Assembly: GCA_937980205.1 (NCBI GenBank)
Contig: CALJKW010000016.1
Coordinates: forward strand, 124,001 to 188,000
Source: an uncultured Myxococcales bacterium
GTDB taxonomy: Bacteria > Myxococcota > Myxococcia > Myxococcales > Myxococcaceae
DNA: 64,000 nt
Direction of reading: 5' to 3'
Position numbers and translations under genes: made by a program. The notes under the pieces were generated by a model, which saw only the letters and a list, made by a program, of their open reading frames with translations, was not told the DNA's origin and made no database searches. This document shows, one piece after another, positions 45,875 through 53,504 of the stretch (position 1 is its first letter; every line of letters starts with the position of its first letter).

Positions 45875-47428
45875 ATGTCGGAAGTGCGCAGCGTCCCGAT
45901 CGGCGGCCTCCCGGCGCCATCCGCGCTCGCGCTCGAGGCACGCACCGAGCTGGCCGCGGCGGTCGGCGGTCGTGTCTCCACCGTCGACGCCGATCGCCTC
46001 GCCTACGCGCGGGACTTCTGGCCGCTCGGGCTCATCATGCAGCGAGAAGGCCGCGTGCCTCCGCCGCCCGATCTCATCGTCTGGCCGTCGAGCGAAGAAG
46101 AGATCCAGGCCGTCATCGCGATCGCGCGCCGCCGCAAGCTGCCGCTGATTCCGTTCGGGGCCGGCAGCGGCGTCTGCGGAGGCACCTGGGCGGTGAAGGG
46201 CGGCATCGCGCTCGACCTCAAGCGCCTGGATCGCATCGGGCCCGTCGACGCCACGGCGCGCACCGTCGACGTCGAGGCGGGCGTGATGGGCGAGACGCTC
46301 GAGCGCCGCCTCGGCGCCGAAGGCTGGCAGCTCGGTCACACGCCCTCGTCGATCTACATGTCCACCGTCGGCGGCTGGCTCGCGGCGCGCAGCGCGGGCC
46401 AGCTCTCGAGCCGGTGGGGGAAGATCGAAGACATGGTGACGAGCGTCCGCGCGGTGCTCGGCACCGGCGAGCGCATCGAGACGCCCGAGCGCCCGTTCAG
46501 CGGCCCCGACCTCGCGCAGCTGCTCATCGGCTCCGAGGGCACGCTGTGCGTCTTCACGCGCGCGCGGCTTCGCATCTTCCCGCTGCCCGAGGGCCGCACC
46601 TTTCACGGCTACGACTTCAAGAGCGTGGCGGACGGCGTCGAGGCGATTCGCGTGATGTTCCGCGCCGGCCTGCGGCCGTCGGTCGTGCGCCTCTACGATC
46701 CCTTCGACACGGCCATCGTCGGCGACAAAGATCCGCACGTCTCGCACCGCTCGCCCTCCGAGGCGCCGCCGCTCTCGCGCGAGGTGCTGCCGGCGCTGTT
46801 CCGCGTGCTGGCGCCGCAGACGCTCGGCCGGCCGTCGCTGCTGAATCGGGCCACGCACCTGTTGCGCAAGAGCCGCCTCGTGCTCGTGTTCGAGGGCGAG
46901 GCCCAGCGCGCCCGCGACGAGGACGCCGCGGCGCGAACGCTCTGCGCCCGCCTCGGCGCGGTCGACCTCGGGCCCCACCCGGCCGAGAAGTGGATGAAGA
47001 CCCGCTACGACGTCTCGTACCGGATGTCGCAGGTGTTCGAGGGCGGCGCGTTCGCCGACACCTTCGAGGTCGCCGCGCCGTGGCAGCGCGTGCTCGAGGT
47101 CTACGAGCGCGTGCGTGAGGCGGTCTCGGCGCACGCGTTCGTGCTGTGCCACTTCTCGCACGCGTACCTCGAGGGCTGCTCGCTGTACTTCTCGTTCGTC
47201 GGCGCCGCGCCCGAAGGCCAGGAGCGCGAGAAGTACGAGTCGCTGTGGAAGATCGCGCTCTCCGCCGCGCAGAGCGCCGGAGCGAACGTGAGCCATCACC
47301 ATGGGGTTGGACTCTTGAAGGCGCGCGCGCTGCAGGAAGCGCTCGGCGAGGGGCGCGCCGCGCTCAAGATGCTGAAGGACCACTTCGATCCCGACGGGAT
47401 CATGAACCCCGGGAAGCTGGGACTGTGA
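45875..47428 (+). CDS. FAD-linked oxidase, alkylglycerone-phosphate-synthase / GlcD-like
   Basis: 517 residues. A VAO-type FAD domain with the loop PFGAGSGVCGG (near 94) and a C-terminal domain ending in GIMNPGKLGL. SHHHGVGLLK (His 474-476) and FADTFEVAAPW strongly recall alkyldihydroxyacetonephosphate synthase, where the His triplet is catalytic and ether lipids are made. The gene order with GlcE- and GlcF-like partners instead recalls glycolate oxidase. The protein itself looks more like AGPS. Myxobacteria do make ether lipids, so either role is reasonable. TAAACA lies 7 bases upstream. Confidence 0.82.
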   Translation: MSEVRSVPIGGLPAPSALALEARTELAAAVGGRVSTVDADRLAYARDFWPLGLIMQREGRVPPPPDLIVWPSSEEEIQAVIAIARRRKLPLIPFGAGSGVCGGTWAVKGGIALDLKRLDRIGPVDATARTVDVEAGVMGETLERRLGAEGWQLGHTPSSIYMSTVGGWLAARSAGQLSSRWGKIEDMVTSVRAVLGTGERIETPERPFSGPDLAQLLIGSEGTLCVFTRARLRIFPLPEGRTFHGYDFKSVADGVEAIRVMFRAGLRPSVVRLYDPFDTAIVGDKDPHVSHRSPSEAPPLSREVLPALFRVLAPQTLGRPSLLNRATHLLRKSRLVLVFEGEAQRARDEDAAARTLCARLGAVDLGPHPAEKWMKTRYDVSYRMSQVFEGGAFADTFEVAAPWQRVLEVYERVREAVSAHAFVLCHFSHAYLEGCSLYFSFVGAAPEGQEREKYESLWKIALSAAQSAGANVSHHHGVGLLKARALQEALGEGRAALKMLKDHFDPDGIMNPGKLGL

Positions 47429-47449
47429 TGATGCGTGTCGAAGCCCCCA

Positions 47450-47466
47450 CCGTTCACGGTGAACGG
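47450..47466. repeat. Solo palindrome made of the two ends of the interspersed element
   Basis: CCGTTCAC-G-GTGAACGG is a perfect 17-base palindrome between the AGPS-like and GlcE-like genes. Its halves equal the outer ends of the element at 50476-50584. The GGAG after the right half lies 6 bases before the next ATG and may be its ribosome site. Confidence 0.75.
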
Positions 47467-47474
47467 AGAACGTC

Positions 47475-48458
47475 ATGAACCTCTCCGAGCTCCGCCACGC
47501 CCTCGGCCGCCTCTGCGTCGACTCGCCCGACGGCCTCTACGCCTCGCCGACGTCCGCGCGCGAGCTCGCCGACGTCCTGGCCGTGCTCCGCGCCCACGGC
47601 GCAGCGCTCAACCGCGACGTGAAGCTCTCGCGCGGAGCCTTCGATCGCCTCGAGGCCGTCGAGCCGAAGTCCTGCACCGTGCAGGCCGGCGCCGGCGTCG
47701 TGCTCTCCGAGCTCGAGCGCCTGCTCCAGCCGCAGGCGCTCAGCCTGGGCCCCTTGAGCCCCGGCGCCATGAAGCTCACGCTCGGCGACTTCCTCGAAGG
47801 CCCGTACGCGGGCCTCAAGGCGGTGCCCGTGGGCCGCCTCGAGCCGCTGTGCGTGTCCATCGACGCCGTGCTCGCCGACGGCCGCAGGCTCGAGACCCAC
47901 TTCAGCCCGCGCAGCGCCGCGGGCCCCGACCTCTCGGCCCTCATCCTCGGAGCCCACGGCCGCACGGGTCTCGTGCTCTCCGCGCGGCTTCGGTGCGTGC
48001 CCGCGCCCGAGGCCCGGCAGCAGGCCCGCTACAGCTTCCCCTCGGTCGAGACGGCGCTCGACGGCTTGAGGGCGCTGCTCGCCGACGGCTGCACGCCGCG
48101 GAAGGCCCGGCTGCAGAAGGTCACCCAGCGCGCCGTGCTCGAGCTCGAGCTCGAGGGCGCCGTCGATCTCGTGCAGCGCGATCTGCAGTCCCTCCAGCAC
48201 CGCGCGCCCGCCCTCGGAGGCCGACCCGCCGGCGAAGCGCTTCACCCCCCTGCGCAGCCGACCGAGCACGAGTGCAACTGGCCCGCTGTCGCCCGCGCGC
48301 TCGAGCACGGCGAGGTCCTCGAGCTGTACCGGCTGAGCCTGCACGGAGCCGTCGTCGCAGGCGGCGCCGGAGGCCTGGGGCTCGATGCTCCCGCCCGGTG
48401 GGCGCACGCCGCGACCCTCTTGGCCCTCGCGCCCCCCGTGCTCGGAGGAGCCCCATGA
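47475..48458 (+). CDS. glcE: GlcE-like FAD-binding oxidase subunit
   Basis: 327 residues. A shorter VAO-type FAD-binding fold: YASPTSARELADVLAVLRAH, a CTVQAGAGVVLSELERLL segment, KAVPVGRLEPLCVSIDAVL with ADGR, and GAHGRTGLVLSARLR, all in the order expected of glycolate oxidase subunit GlcE. The usual P-loop GxGxK is weak (SRGAFDRLEAVEP). The ATG is preceded by GGAG. The stop overlaps the GlcF-like ATG. It probably shares electrons with the AGPS/GlcD-like protein. Confidence 0.75.
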   Translation: MNLSELRHALGRLCVDSPDGLYASPTSARELADVLAVLRAHGAALNRDVKLSRGAFDRLEAVEPKSCTVQAGAGVVLSELERLLQPQALSLGPLSPGAMKLTLGDFLEGPYAGLKAVPVGRLEPLCVSIDAVLADGRRLETHFSPRSAAGPDLSALILGAHGRTGLVLSARLRCVPAPEARQQARYSFPSVETALDGLRALLADGCTPRKARLQKVTQRAVLELELEGAVDLVQRDLQSLQHRAPALGGRPAGEALHPPAQPTEHECNWPAVARALEHGEVLELYRLSLHGAVVAGGAGGLGLDAPARWAHAATLLALAPPVLGGAP

Positions 48459-49549
48459 AGCCGATGGACGCCCACACCCGCGAATACGCCTTCTGCGCCT
48501 ACTGCCCGAAGGTCTGCCGCTTCACCTGCCCGGTCGCCGAGTCGACGAAGACCGAGACCACCTCGACGTGGGGCAAGATGACGGCCGCGCACCTCGCGGT
48601 CACGCACCAGCGCCCGCTCGACGAGGGCTCTGCGAAGGCGCTGCACGCGTGCACCGGCTGCATGCGCTGCACCGAGTTCTGCAAGCACCACAACCAGCCC
48701 GCGCAGGCGCTCTTCGCCGCCCGCGGCGAGGCGATCGCCAAGGGCCTGCAGCCCGCCGGAGCCGCCTCGACGCTCGCGACCTTCGCCCAGTCGCAGAACC
48801 CGTTCGGCCGCCAGCTCGGCCAGCTCGTCGCCACCTGGCGCGCCGAGACGCCGGTCCGCTACCCGTACTTCCCCGGCTGCACCACGCTGGTGAAGCGCAG
48901 CGAGCTCGTCGACGAGACGCTGCGCGTCGCCAGCGCGTTCGGAGCCCCGTTGGGCGTCAGCCGCGCCGCGAGCCGCTGCTGCGGCTACCCGCTCTACGCC
49001 GCGGGAGCCTTCGAGCTCTTCGAGGCGCACGCGCGCACGTTCGCCGAGTCGCTCGAGCCGTACCCGGAGCTCGTGGTGCACGATCCCGGCTGCGCCTTCA
49101 CGCTGAAGGTCGTCTACGCGCGCTTCAACGTGAAGCTCTCGGCGCGCGTCCGCACCGTCTACGAGGTGCTCGACGAGAACCTGCCGCACGCTCCGGTGAA
49201 GCCGCCGCTGGAGGAGACCGTCGCGTACCACGACGCCTGCCACCTCGGCCGCGGCCTCGAGCAGTACGACGAGCCCAGGCGCCTGTTGCGCCGCGCCGTC
49301 GCCGGCGTCATCGAGGCGCCGTCGCACTCGGCCGAGGGCGGCTGCTCGGGCGGAGGCGGCCTGTTGCCGCGCACCATGCAGGAGACGTCCGTCGACGTCG
49401 CGCGCCGCCAGGCGGCCGAGCTGCAGCGCGACAAGGAGACGATCGTGACCGCGTGCCCGACTTCGCGCCGCATGTTCGAGCGGGCAGGGCGGCGCGCGGA
49501 AGATCTCCTCTCGGTGCTGGAGCGCTGGCTAGAGTCGGGCCCCAAGTGA
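48455..49549 (+). CDS. glcF: GlcF-like Fe-S oxidoreductase with two 4Fe-4S and CCG domains
   Basis: 364 residues, ATG preceded by GGAGGAG. Two 4Fe-4S ligand sets: C14, C17, C21, C25 and C66, C69, C72, C76. The CCG domains follow: PGCTTL...CCGYPLYAAG (175-176), and PGCAF plus HDACHLGRG with GGCSGGGG. In the second domain the usual Cys-Cys pair is reduced to one Cys (C297). Such proteins accept electrons from FAD subunits and pass them on, often to quinone. Overlaps GlcE by four bases and the lipid kinase by four bases. Confidence 0.85.
   Translation: MKPMDAHTREYAFCAYCPKVCRFTCPVAESTKTETTSTWGKMTAAHLAVTHQRPLDEGSAKALHACTGCMRCTEFCKHHNQPAQALFAARGEAIAKGLQPAGAASTLATFAQSQNPFGRQLGQLVATWRAETPVRYPYFPGCTTLVKRSELVDETLRVASAFGAPLGVSRAASRCCGYPLYAAGAFELFEAHARTFAESLEPYPELVVHDPGCAFTLKVVYARFNVKLSARVRTVYEVLDENLPHAPVKPPLEETVAYHDACHLGRGLEQYDEPRRLLRRAVAGVIEAPSHSAEGGCSGGGGLLPRTMQETSVDVARRQAAELQRDKETIVTACPTSRRMFERAGRRAEDLLSVLERWLESGPK
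49530..49535 (+). promoter_or_regulatory. Putative internal -10 box (TAGAGT) before the lipid kinase gene
   Basis: TAGAGT ends 10 bases before the GTG at 49546 and lies in the last codons of the GlcF-like gene. It is the same hexamer as at 22594, so the kinase may also be transcribed alone. Confidence 0.3.
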
Positions 49550-50463
49550 AGACCTACCTGGTCGTGAACCCCAAGAGCGCGAACGGCGACACCGGCAAGC
49601 GCTGGGCCGAGATTCAGGCTCGCCTCGCCCGCTCGCTCGGCGAGGTGGCGTTCGGCTTCACCGAGGGGCCGATGCACGCCGCCGAGCTCGCGCGCCGGGC
49701 GCTGAAAGACGGCTACGACACCGTGGTCGCCGTCGGCGGCGACGGCACCATCAACGAGACGGTCAACGGCTTCTTCGAGGGCGGCAAGGCGATCAACCCG
49801 AAGGCCGCGCTCGGCGTGCTGCCGCGCGGCACGGGCGGCGACTTCCGCCGCACCTTCGGCTGGACCGACCAGGTCGAGCAGGCGGTCGAGCGCCTGCGCC
49901 GCGACGCGAGCCAGCCCTTCGACGTCGGCCTGCTCGAGTACACCGGCCACGACGGCTCGAAGCAGATGCGCTACTTCGCGAACATCTGCAGCTTCGGGGT
50001 CAGCGGCAACATCGACGTCGAGGTGAACAAGTCCACCAAGGCGCTCGGCGGGAAGCTGTCGTTCATGTTGGGCTCGGTGAAGGCGCTCGCGAAGTGGAGC
50101 GACAAGAACGTGCGGCTGCGCCTCGACGGCGGCGCGTGGCAGGACGTCTCGGTGACCACCCTCGCGGTCGCGAACGGGCAGTACTTCGGCGGCGGCATGA
50201 AGGTGGCGCCGGCCGCCGACGTCGCCGACGGCGTCTTCGACCTCACGCTGTGGAGCAACTACAAGCTCTCCGACTTCGTCTTGAAGCAGGGCGCCATCTA
50301 CAGCGGCGAGCACGTGAACTTGAAGAACACGCGCTGCATGAAGGGCAAGGTCGTCGAGGCCGAGAGCCAGGAGGAAGTGCTCATCGACTGCGACGGCGAG
50401 CAGCCGGGGAAGCTGCCGTGCAAGCTCACCGTGCTGCCGGCGGCGATTCGCATCAAGGCGTGA
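49546..50463 (+). CDS. Diacylglycerol kinase-like lipid kinase (YegS/BmrU/DgkB family)
   Basis: 305 residues, GTG overlapping the previous stop. The N-terminal phrase YLVVNPKSANGDTGKRW, the nucleotide motif VAVGGDGTINETVNGF and PRGTGGDFRRTFGW are diagnostic of the DAGK catalytic domain. The C-terminal beta part includes FANICSFGVSG, NGQYFGGGMKVAPAADVADG and the acidic IDCDGEQPGKLP. It phosphorylates a lipid alcohol such as diacylglycerol. Next to an AGPS-like gene this suggests a lipid-linked operon. The stop is part of the outer arm of a large palindrome. Confidence 0.92.
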   Translation: MKTYLVVNPKSANGDTGKRWAEIQARLARSLGEVAFGFTEGPMHAAELARRALKDGYDTVVAVGGDGTINETVNGFFEGGKAINPKAALGVLPRGTGGDFRRTFGWTDQVEQAVERLRRDASQPFDVGLLEYTGHDGSKQMRYFANICSFGVSGNIDVEVNKSTKALGGKLSFMLGSVKALAKWSDKNVRLRLDGGAWQDVSVTTLAVANGQYFGGGMKVAPAADVADGVFDLTLWSNYKLSDFVLKQGAIYSGEHVNLKNTRCMKGKVVEAESQEEVLIDCDGEQPGKLPCKLTVLPAAIRIKA

Positions 50464-50595
50464 CCGAAGCCGCCTCCGTTCACACTGAGCGGAGGCCGCA
50501 GGCCGGAGTCGAAGTGTGCCGCGCGTCGGCTTCGGGCCCCTTCGACTGAGCAGCCCTTCGGGCTGCTCCGCTCAGGGTGAACGGCGCTTCGGTCA
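50461..50595. repeat. Palindromic interspersed element spanning both stops of a convergent pair
   Basis: Outer arms TGACCGAAGC (50461-50470) and GCTTCGGTCA (50586-50595) are perfectly complementary and contain the two opposing stop codons. Next, CCGTTCACACTGAGCGGAG (50476-50494) pairs with CTCCGCTCAGGGTGAACGG (50566-50584) at 18 of 19 positions. Inside lies the perfect hairpin GAGCAGCCC-TTC-GGGCTGCTC (50548-50568). Good candidate for a bidirectional terminator. Confidence 0.9.
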
Positions 50596-53109
50596 GGCGT
50601 TGACGCGGAAACAGGCGCTCGCGATCAGCGTCCGCCCGACGACGACCTTCGCCTTCGCCATCATCGACGCGAGCGAGCGGTCCTTCTCGCCGTACCGCTG
50701 CTCTTCCTCCACCCGCAGCGTCGACAGCGCCTTGCGGTACGCGCGCTCGGTGCGCTCGATCTCCACGCGGCTCTTCGCCTTCCGCGCGGCTTCCCACTCG
50801 GCGCGCGCCGTCTCGACGCGCCGCCGCGGAGTGACGAGGCAGTCCTCCGCCCAGCGGTCTGCCCGCTCGCGGGCCTCGTCGATCTGCGCCATCGCGGACT
50901 TCTCGTAGCGGCGCTGCACCTCGTCGCGCGCGGCGTTCAGCGCGGCCTCCTGCGCCGCCGCGACGGACACGGCCGGCAGCGGCACCTGGGCCTCGATCGC
51001 CGGCGCCTTCATCAGCGCCTCACCGTCGGCGAGCGGCAGCGGCTTCCACCCGTCGCCGTCGCGCACGAGCACGACGTGCACGATCGACTCGGTGCCGCCG
51101 GCCTCGAACCGGTACACGAACCACCAGCCCTCCGCGCCCGCCAGCGGCGGGTGCGTCAGCTGCAGCCGGCACACGCCCTCGAGCGGCTCGGTCTTCAGCT
51201 TCGCCATCGCCTTCGAGCGGGCGAGTCCCTTGCGCACCGACTCCTCGCGGAGCTTGAGCTTCTTGCGCACCTCGCCGTCGAACCGCTCGAGCAACAGCGA
51301 GCGCGTCTCGGTCATGCGCTTGTCGATGCTCTTGCCCATGTCCGACTGCAGGGCAGTGAACGCGGCGTCGATCTCCTGCGGAGATCGGCACGACTGGTAG
51401 ATGTCGAGCACGCGGCGCTCGAAGTCGACGCCGCTCTCGAGCGCTCCCAGGATCTCGTCGGAGGCGCCGAACACGCCGTCGAACAGCCCGAGCTTCTTCT
51501 CGAGCAGCTCGTACAGCCGCGCGTCGGCCGCGTTCGAGCGGTTCAAGAAGTTCAGCACGAGCACGTCGCGCGCCTGGCCGTAGCGGTGGCACCGGCCGAT
51601 GCGCTGCTCCACGCGCTGCGGGTTCCACGGCAGGTCGTAGTTCACGACCAGGTTGCAGAACTGCAGGTTGAGGCCCTCGGCCCCGGCCTCGGTGGAGATG
51701 AGGATGTTCGCGCGCTCGCGGAACTCTTCGACCAGCGCCGCGCGGGCCTCGGGCGTCGAGGCGTCGCCGGACAGCACCGCGACCCTCCAGCTCGACAAGA
51801 GCCGCTGCAGGTACTCGAGCGTGCGGCGGCTCTCGGTGAAGATGACCGCCTTCTCGGGCCACTGGTGCGCGCGCGCGATGGTGAACACGCGATCGAGCGC
51901 GCGCTTGAGCGCCTCGCCCTTCGCGTTCGTGGTCAGCGCCCTCGCGCGCTCGGCGTAGCCGCGCAGCTCCTTCACCTCGAACTCGATCTGCTTCGCGGTG
52001 ACGTTGCCGGCGACGGCGGGGTCTCTCCACGACTCCTCTTCCTCGGCGAACTCGGAGAGCTCGGGCGGCAGGTACTTCAGCTTCCGCTCGAGCCCCTCGG
52101 CGAGCTTCTCCAGCGTCGGAGCGATGGCGTGCGACGACGACGCCAGCAGCTTCCGGTACACGAGCGTGAGCAGCGTGCGCTTCTCGGGGTCGATCGCCGC
52201 GGTGTCCGAGCGGCGCAGGTACTCCGAGACGTCTTCGTAGAGGCTCTGCTCTTCGGCGGACGGCGAGAAGTCCTCGACGATCGAGCGCCGGTTCGTGAAC
52301 CGCACGTACTCGCGCACCTGGCGGCGCAGCGTGCGCTGCACGACGCCGCCGAGGCGGTCTTTGATCTCCGAGGCCGCCTCGTCGGTCAGCTCGCCGGGGT
52401 AGCGCGACTCGAACGCGTCCATCGGGCCGAGGATCTGCTCGTCGAGCAGCGACATCAGCCCGAACAGCTCCGACAGCTCGTTCTGCAGCGGAGTCGCCGT
52501 CAGCAACAGCTTCGGCCGCCCCTGCAGCGCGCGGCGCAGCGCCTTGCCGGTCTTGTTCCCCGGCTTGTGCGCGTTGCGCAGGCGGTGCGCCTCGTCGATG
52601 ACGACGAGGTCCCACTCGATGAGCTGCAAGAGCTCGGGGCGCGCCGCCGCGAAGGGGATCGACGCGATGACCACGGCCTCGTGCGCGAACGGGTTGACGC
52701 CCGGCGTGCGGCCGTCGACGACGACGGCGTCGAGGTCGAGCTTCGAGCGCAGCTCGGCCTGCCACTGCATGCGCAGCGTCGCGGGCGTCAGCACCAGGAT
52801 CTTCCGGCGGCCTTCGGCGGCGAGCTGCGCCATCACGATGCCGGCCTCGATCGTCTTGCCGAGGCCGACCTCGTCGGCGAGCACGCAGCCTCCGCGCTGC
52901 AGCGACTCGAGCGCGAACACGGCCGCCTCGACCTGGTGCGGGTTGAGATCGACCTTGGCCTCGACGAGCGCCCGCGCGACGCGCGTGGAACCGTCGGCGC
53001 CTTTCAGGGACTTCTCTTCGGCGAGCACGCGCGCGTGGAAGCGCGTGGCGACACTCTCGATCGCCGCCGGCACTTCGCCGGTGATTCGCCTCGCGACGCC
53101 CGCTTCCAA
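50593..53109 (-). CDS. SNF2/RapA-type helicase
   Basis: 838 residues. The start is TTG at 53109; a stop lies three codons upstream, so no earlier start exists. SNF2 ATPase motifs: VDLNPHQVEAAVFAL, Walker A DEVGLGKT, WDLVVIDEAHRLRN (DEAH), LLLTATPLQN; helicase C-domain with AVIFTESRRTLEYL, STEAGAEGLNLQ and RVEQRIGRCHRYGQ. The C-terminal 300 residues are helical and charged. The closest well-known relatives are RapA/HepA-type ATPases that free RNA polymerase, and prokaryotic SNF2 helicases in defence islands. No neighbour supports defence here. It follows the PHA-type gene by six bases. Confidence 0.9.
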   Translation of the reverse strand: MEAGVARRITGEVPAAIESVATRFHARVLAEEKSLKGADGSTRVARALVEAKVDLNPHQVEAAVFALESLQRGGCVLADEVGLGKTIEAGIVMAQLAAEGRRKILVLTPATLRMQWQAELRSKLDLDAVVVDGRTPGVNPFAHEAVVIASIPFAAARPELLQLIEWDLVVIDEAHRLRNAHKPGNKTGKALRRALQGRPKLLLTATPLQNELSELFGLMSLLDEQILGPMDAFESRYPGELTDEAASEIKDRLGGVVQRTLRRQVREYVRFTNRRSIVEDFSPSAEEQSLYEDVSEYLRRSDTAAIDPEKRTLLTLVYRKLLASSSHAIAPTLEKLAEGLERKLKYLPPELSEFAEEEESWRDPAVAGNVTAKQIEFEVKELRGYAERARALTTNAKGEALKRALDRVFTIARAHQWPEKAVIFTESRRTLEYLQRLLSSWRVAVLSGDASTPEARAALVEEFRERANILISTEAGAEGLNLQFCNLVVNYDLPWNPQRVEQRIGRCHRYGQARDVLVLNFLNRSNAADARLYELLEKKLGLFDGVFGASDEILGALESGVDFERRVLDIYQSCRSPQEIDAAFTALQSDMGKSIDKRMTETRSLLLERFDGEVRKKLKLREESVRKGLARSKAMAKLKTEPLEGVCRLQLTHPPLAGAEGWWFVYRFEAGGTESIVHVVLVRDGDGWKPLPLADGEALMKAPAIEAQVPLPAVSVAAAQEAALNAARDEVQRRYEKSAMAQIDEARERADRWAEDCLVTPRRRVETARAEWEAARKAKSRVEIERTERAYRKALSTLRVEEEQRYGEKDRSLASMMAKAKVVVGRTLIASACFRVNA

Positions 53110-53115
53110 TGCTCT

Positions 53116-53475
53116 CTAGGGCTCGCGGTACTGCGGGTGCATGTACTTCTGAAGCTTCTTGGTGATGTAGCTGCGAGCGAGGCCGCGGAAGAACGGGCCC
53201 GGGTCGTCTGCGGCTCCACCGATGCGGTCTTCGCCGACCACCAGCACCGCGTTGATGTCGATGCCCATCACGCGACCGATGACGTGAGCCGTGTCACCGT
53301 CCCACGTCGTCTCGACGCCGTAGCGCTGGTGCCAGTAGTCGAACAGCATCTTCGCGCGCGCGACCGCATCGCTCTTCGAGTGCTGGTGCGGCACGTCGAT
53401 GAGCATCTTGTTGTCCTCTTGCGCGATCGCAGAGGACGAGGCGAGGACGACGCTGAGAACAATCATCCGAAGCAC
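53116..53475 (-). CDS. Polyhydroxyalkanoate-system (PHA_gran_rgn) type protein with a signal peptide
   Basis: 119 residues from the GTG at 53475; an ATG at 53466 is possible. The mature part, MLIDVPHQHSKSDAVARAKM through WHQRYGVETTWDGDTAHV and VMGIDINAVLVVGEDRIGG, follows the polyhydroxyalkanoic acid system family (PF09650-like), usually about 90-100 residues and cytosolic. Here a clear signal peptide (MLRMIVLSVVLASSSAIAQ) precedes it, so it is probably periplasmic. Its function then is not granule regulation as in the name-giving members. TATGCT lies 11 bases upstream. Confidence 0.78.
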   Translation of the reverse strand: MLRMIVLSVVLASSSAIAQEDNKMLIDVPHQHSKSDAVARAKMLFDYWHQRYGVETTWDGDTAHVIGRVMGIDINAVLVVGEDRIGGAADDPGPFFRGLARSYITKKLQKYMHPQYREP

Positions 53476-53486
53476 GAGGATTCTTT

Positions 53487-53496
53487 AGCATATGGT
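53487..53496. promoter_or_regulatory. Overlapping -10 boxes of the divergent PHA-type and Cys-rich propeller genes
   Basis: TATGCT on the minus strand (53487-53492) lies 11 bases before the GTG at 53475; TATGGT on the plus strand (53491-53496) lies 8 bases before the ATG at 53505. Whole spacer is 29 bases. Confidence 0.4.
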
Positions 53497-53504
53497 CGTC
53501 ACCA

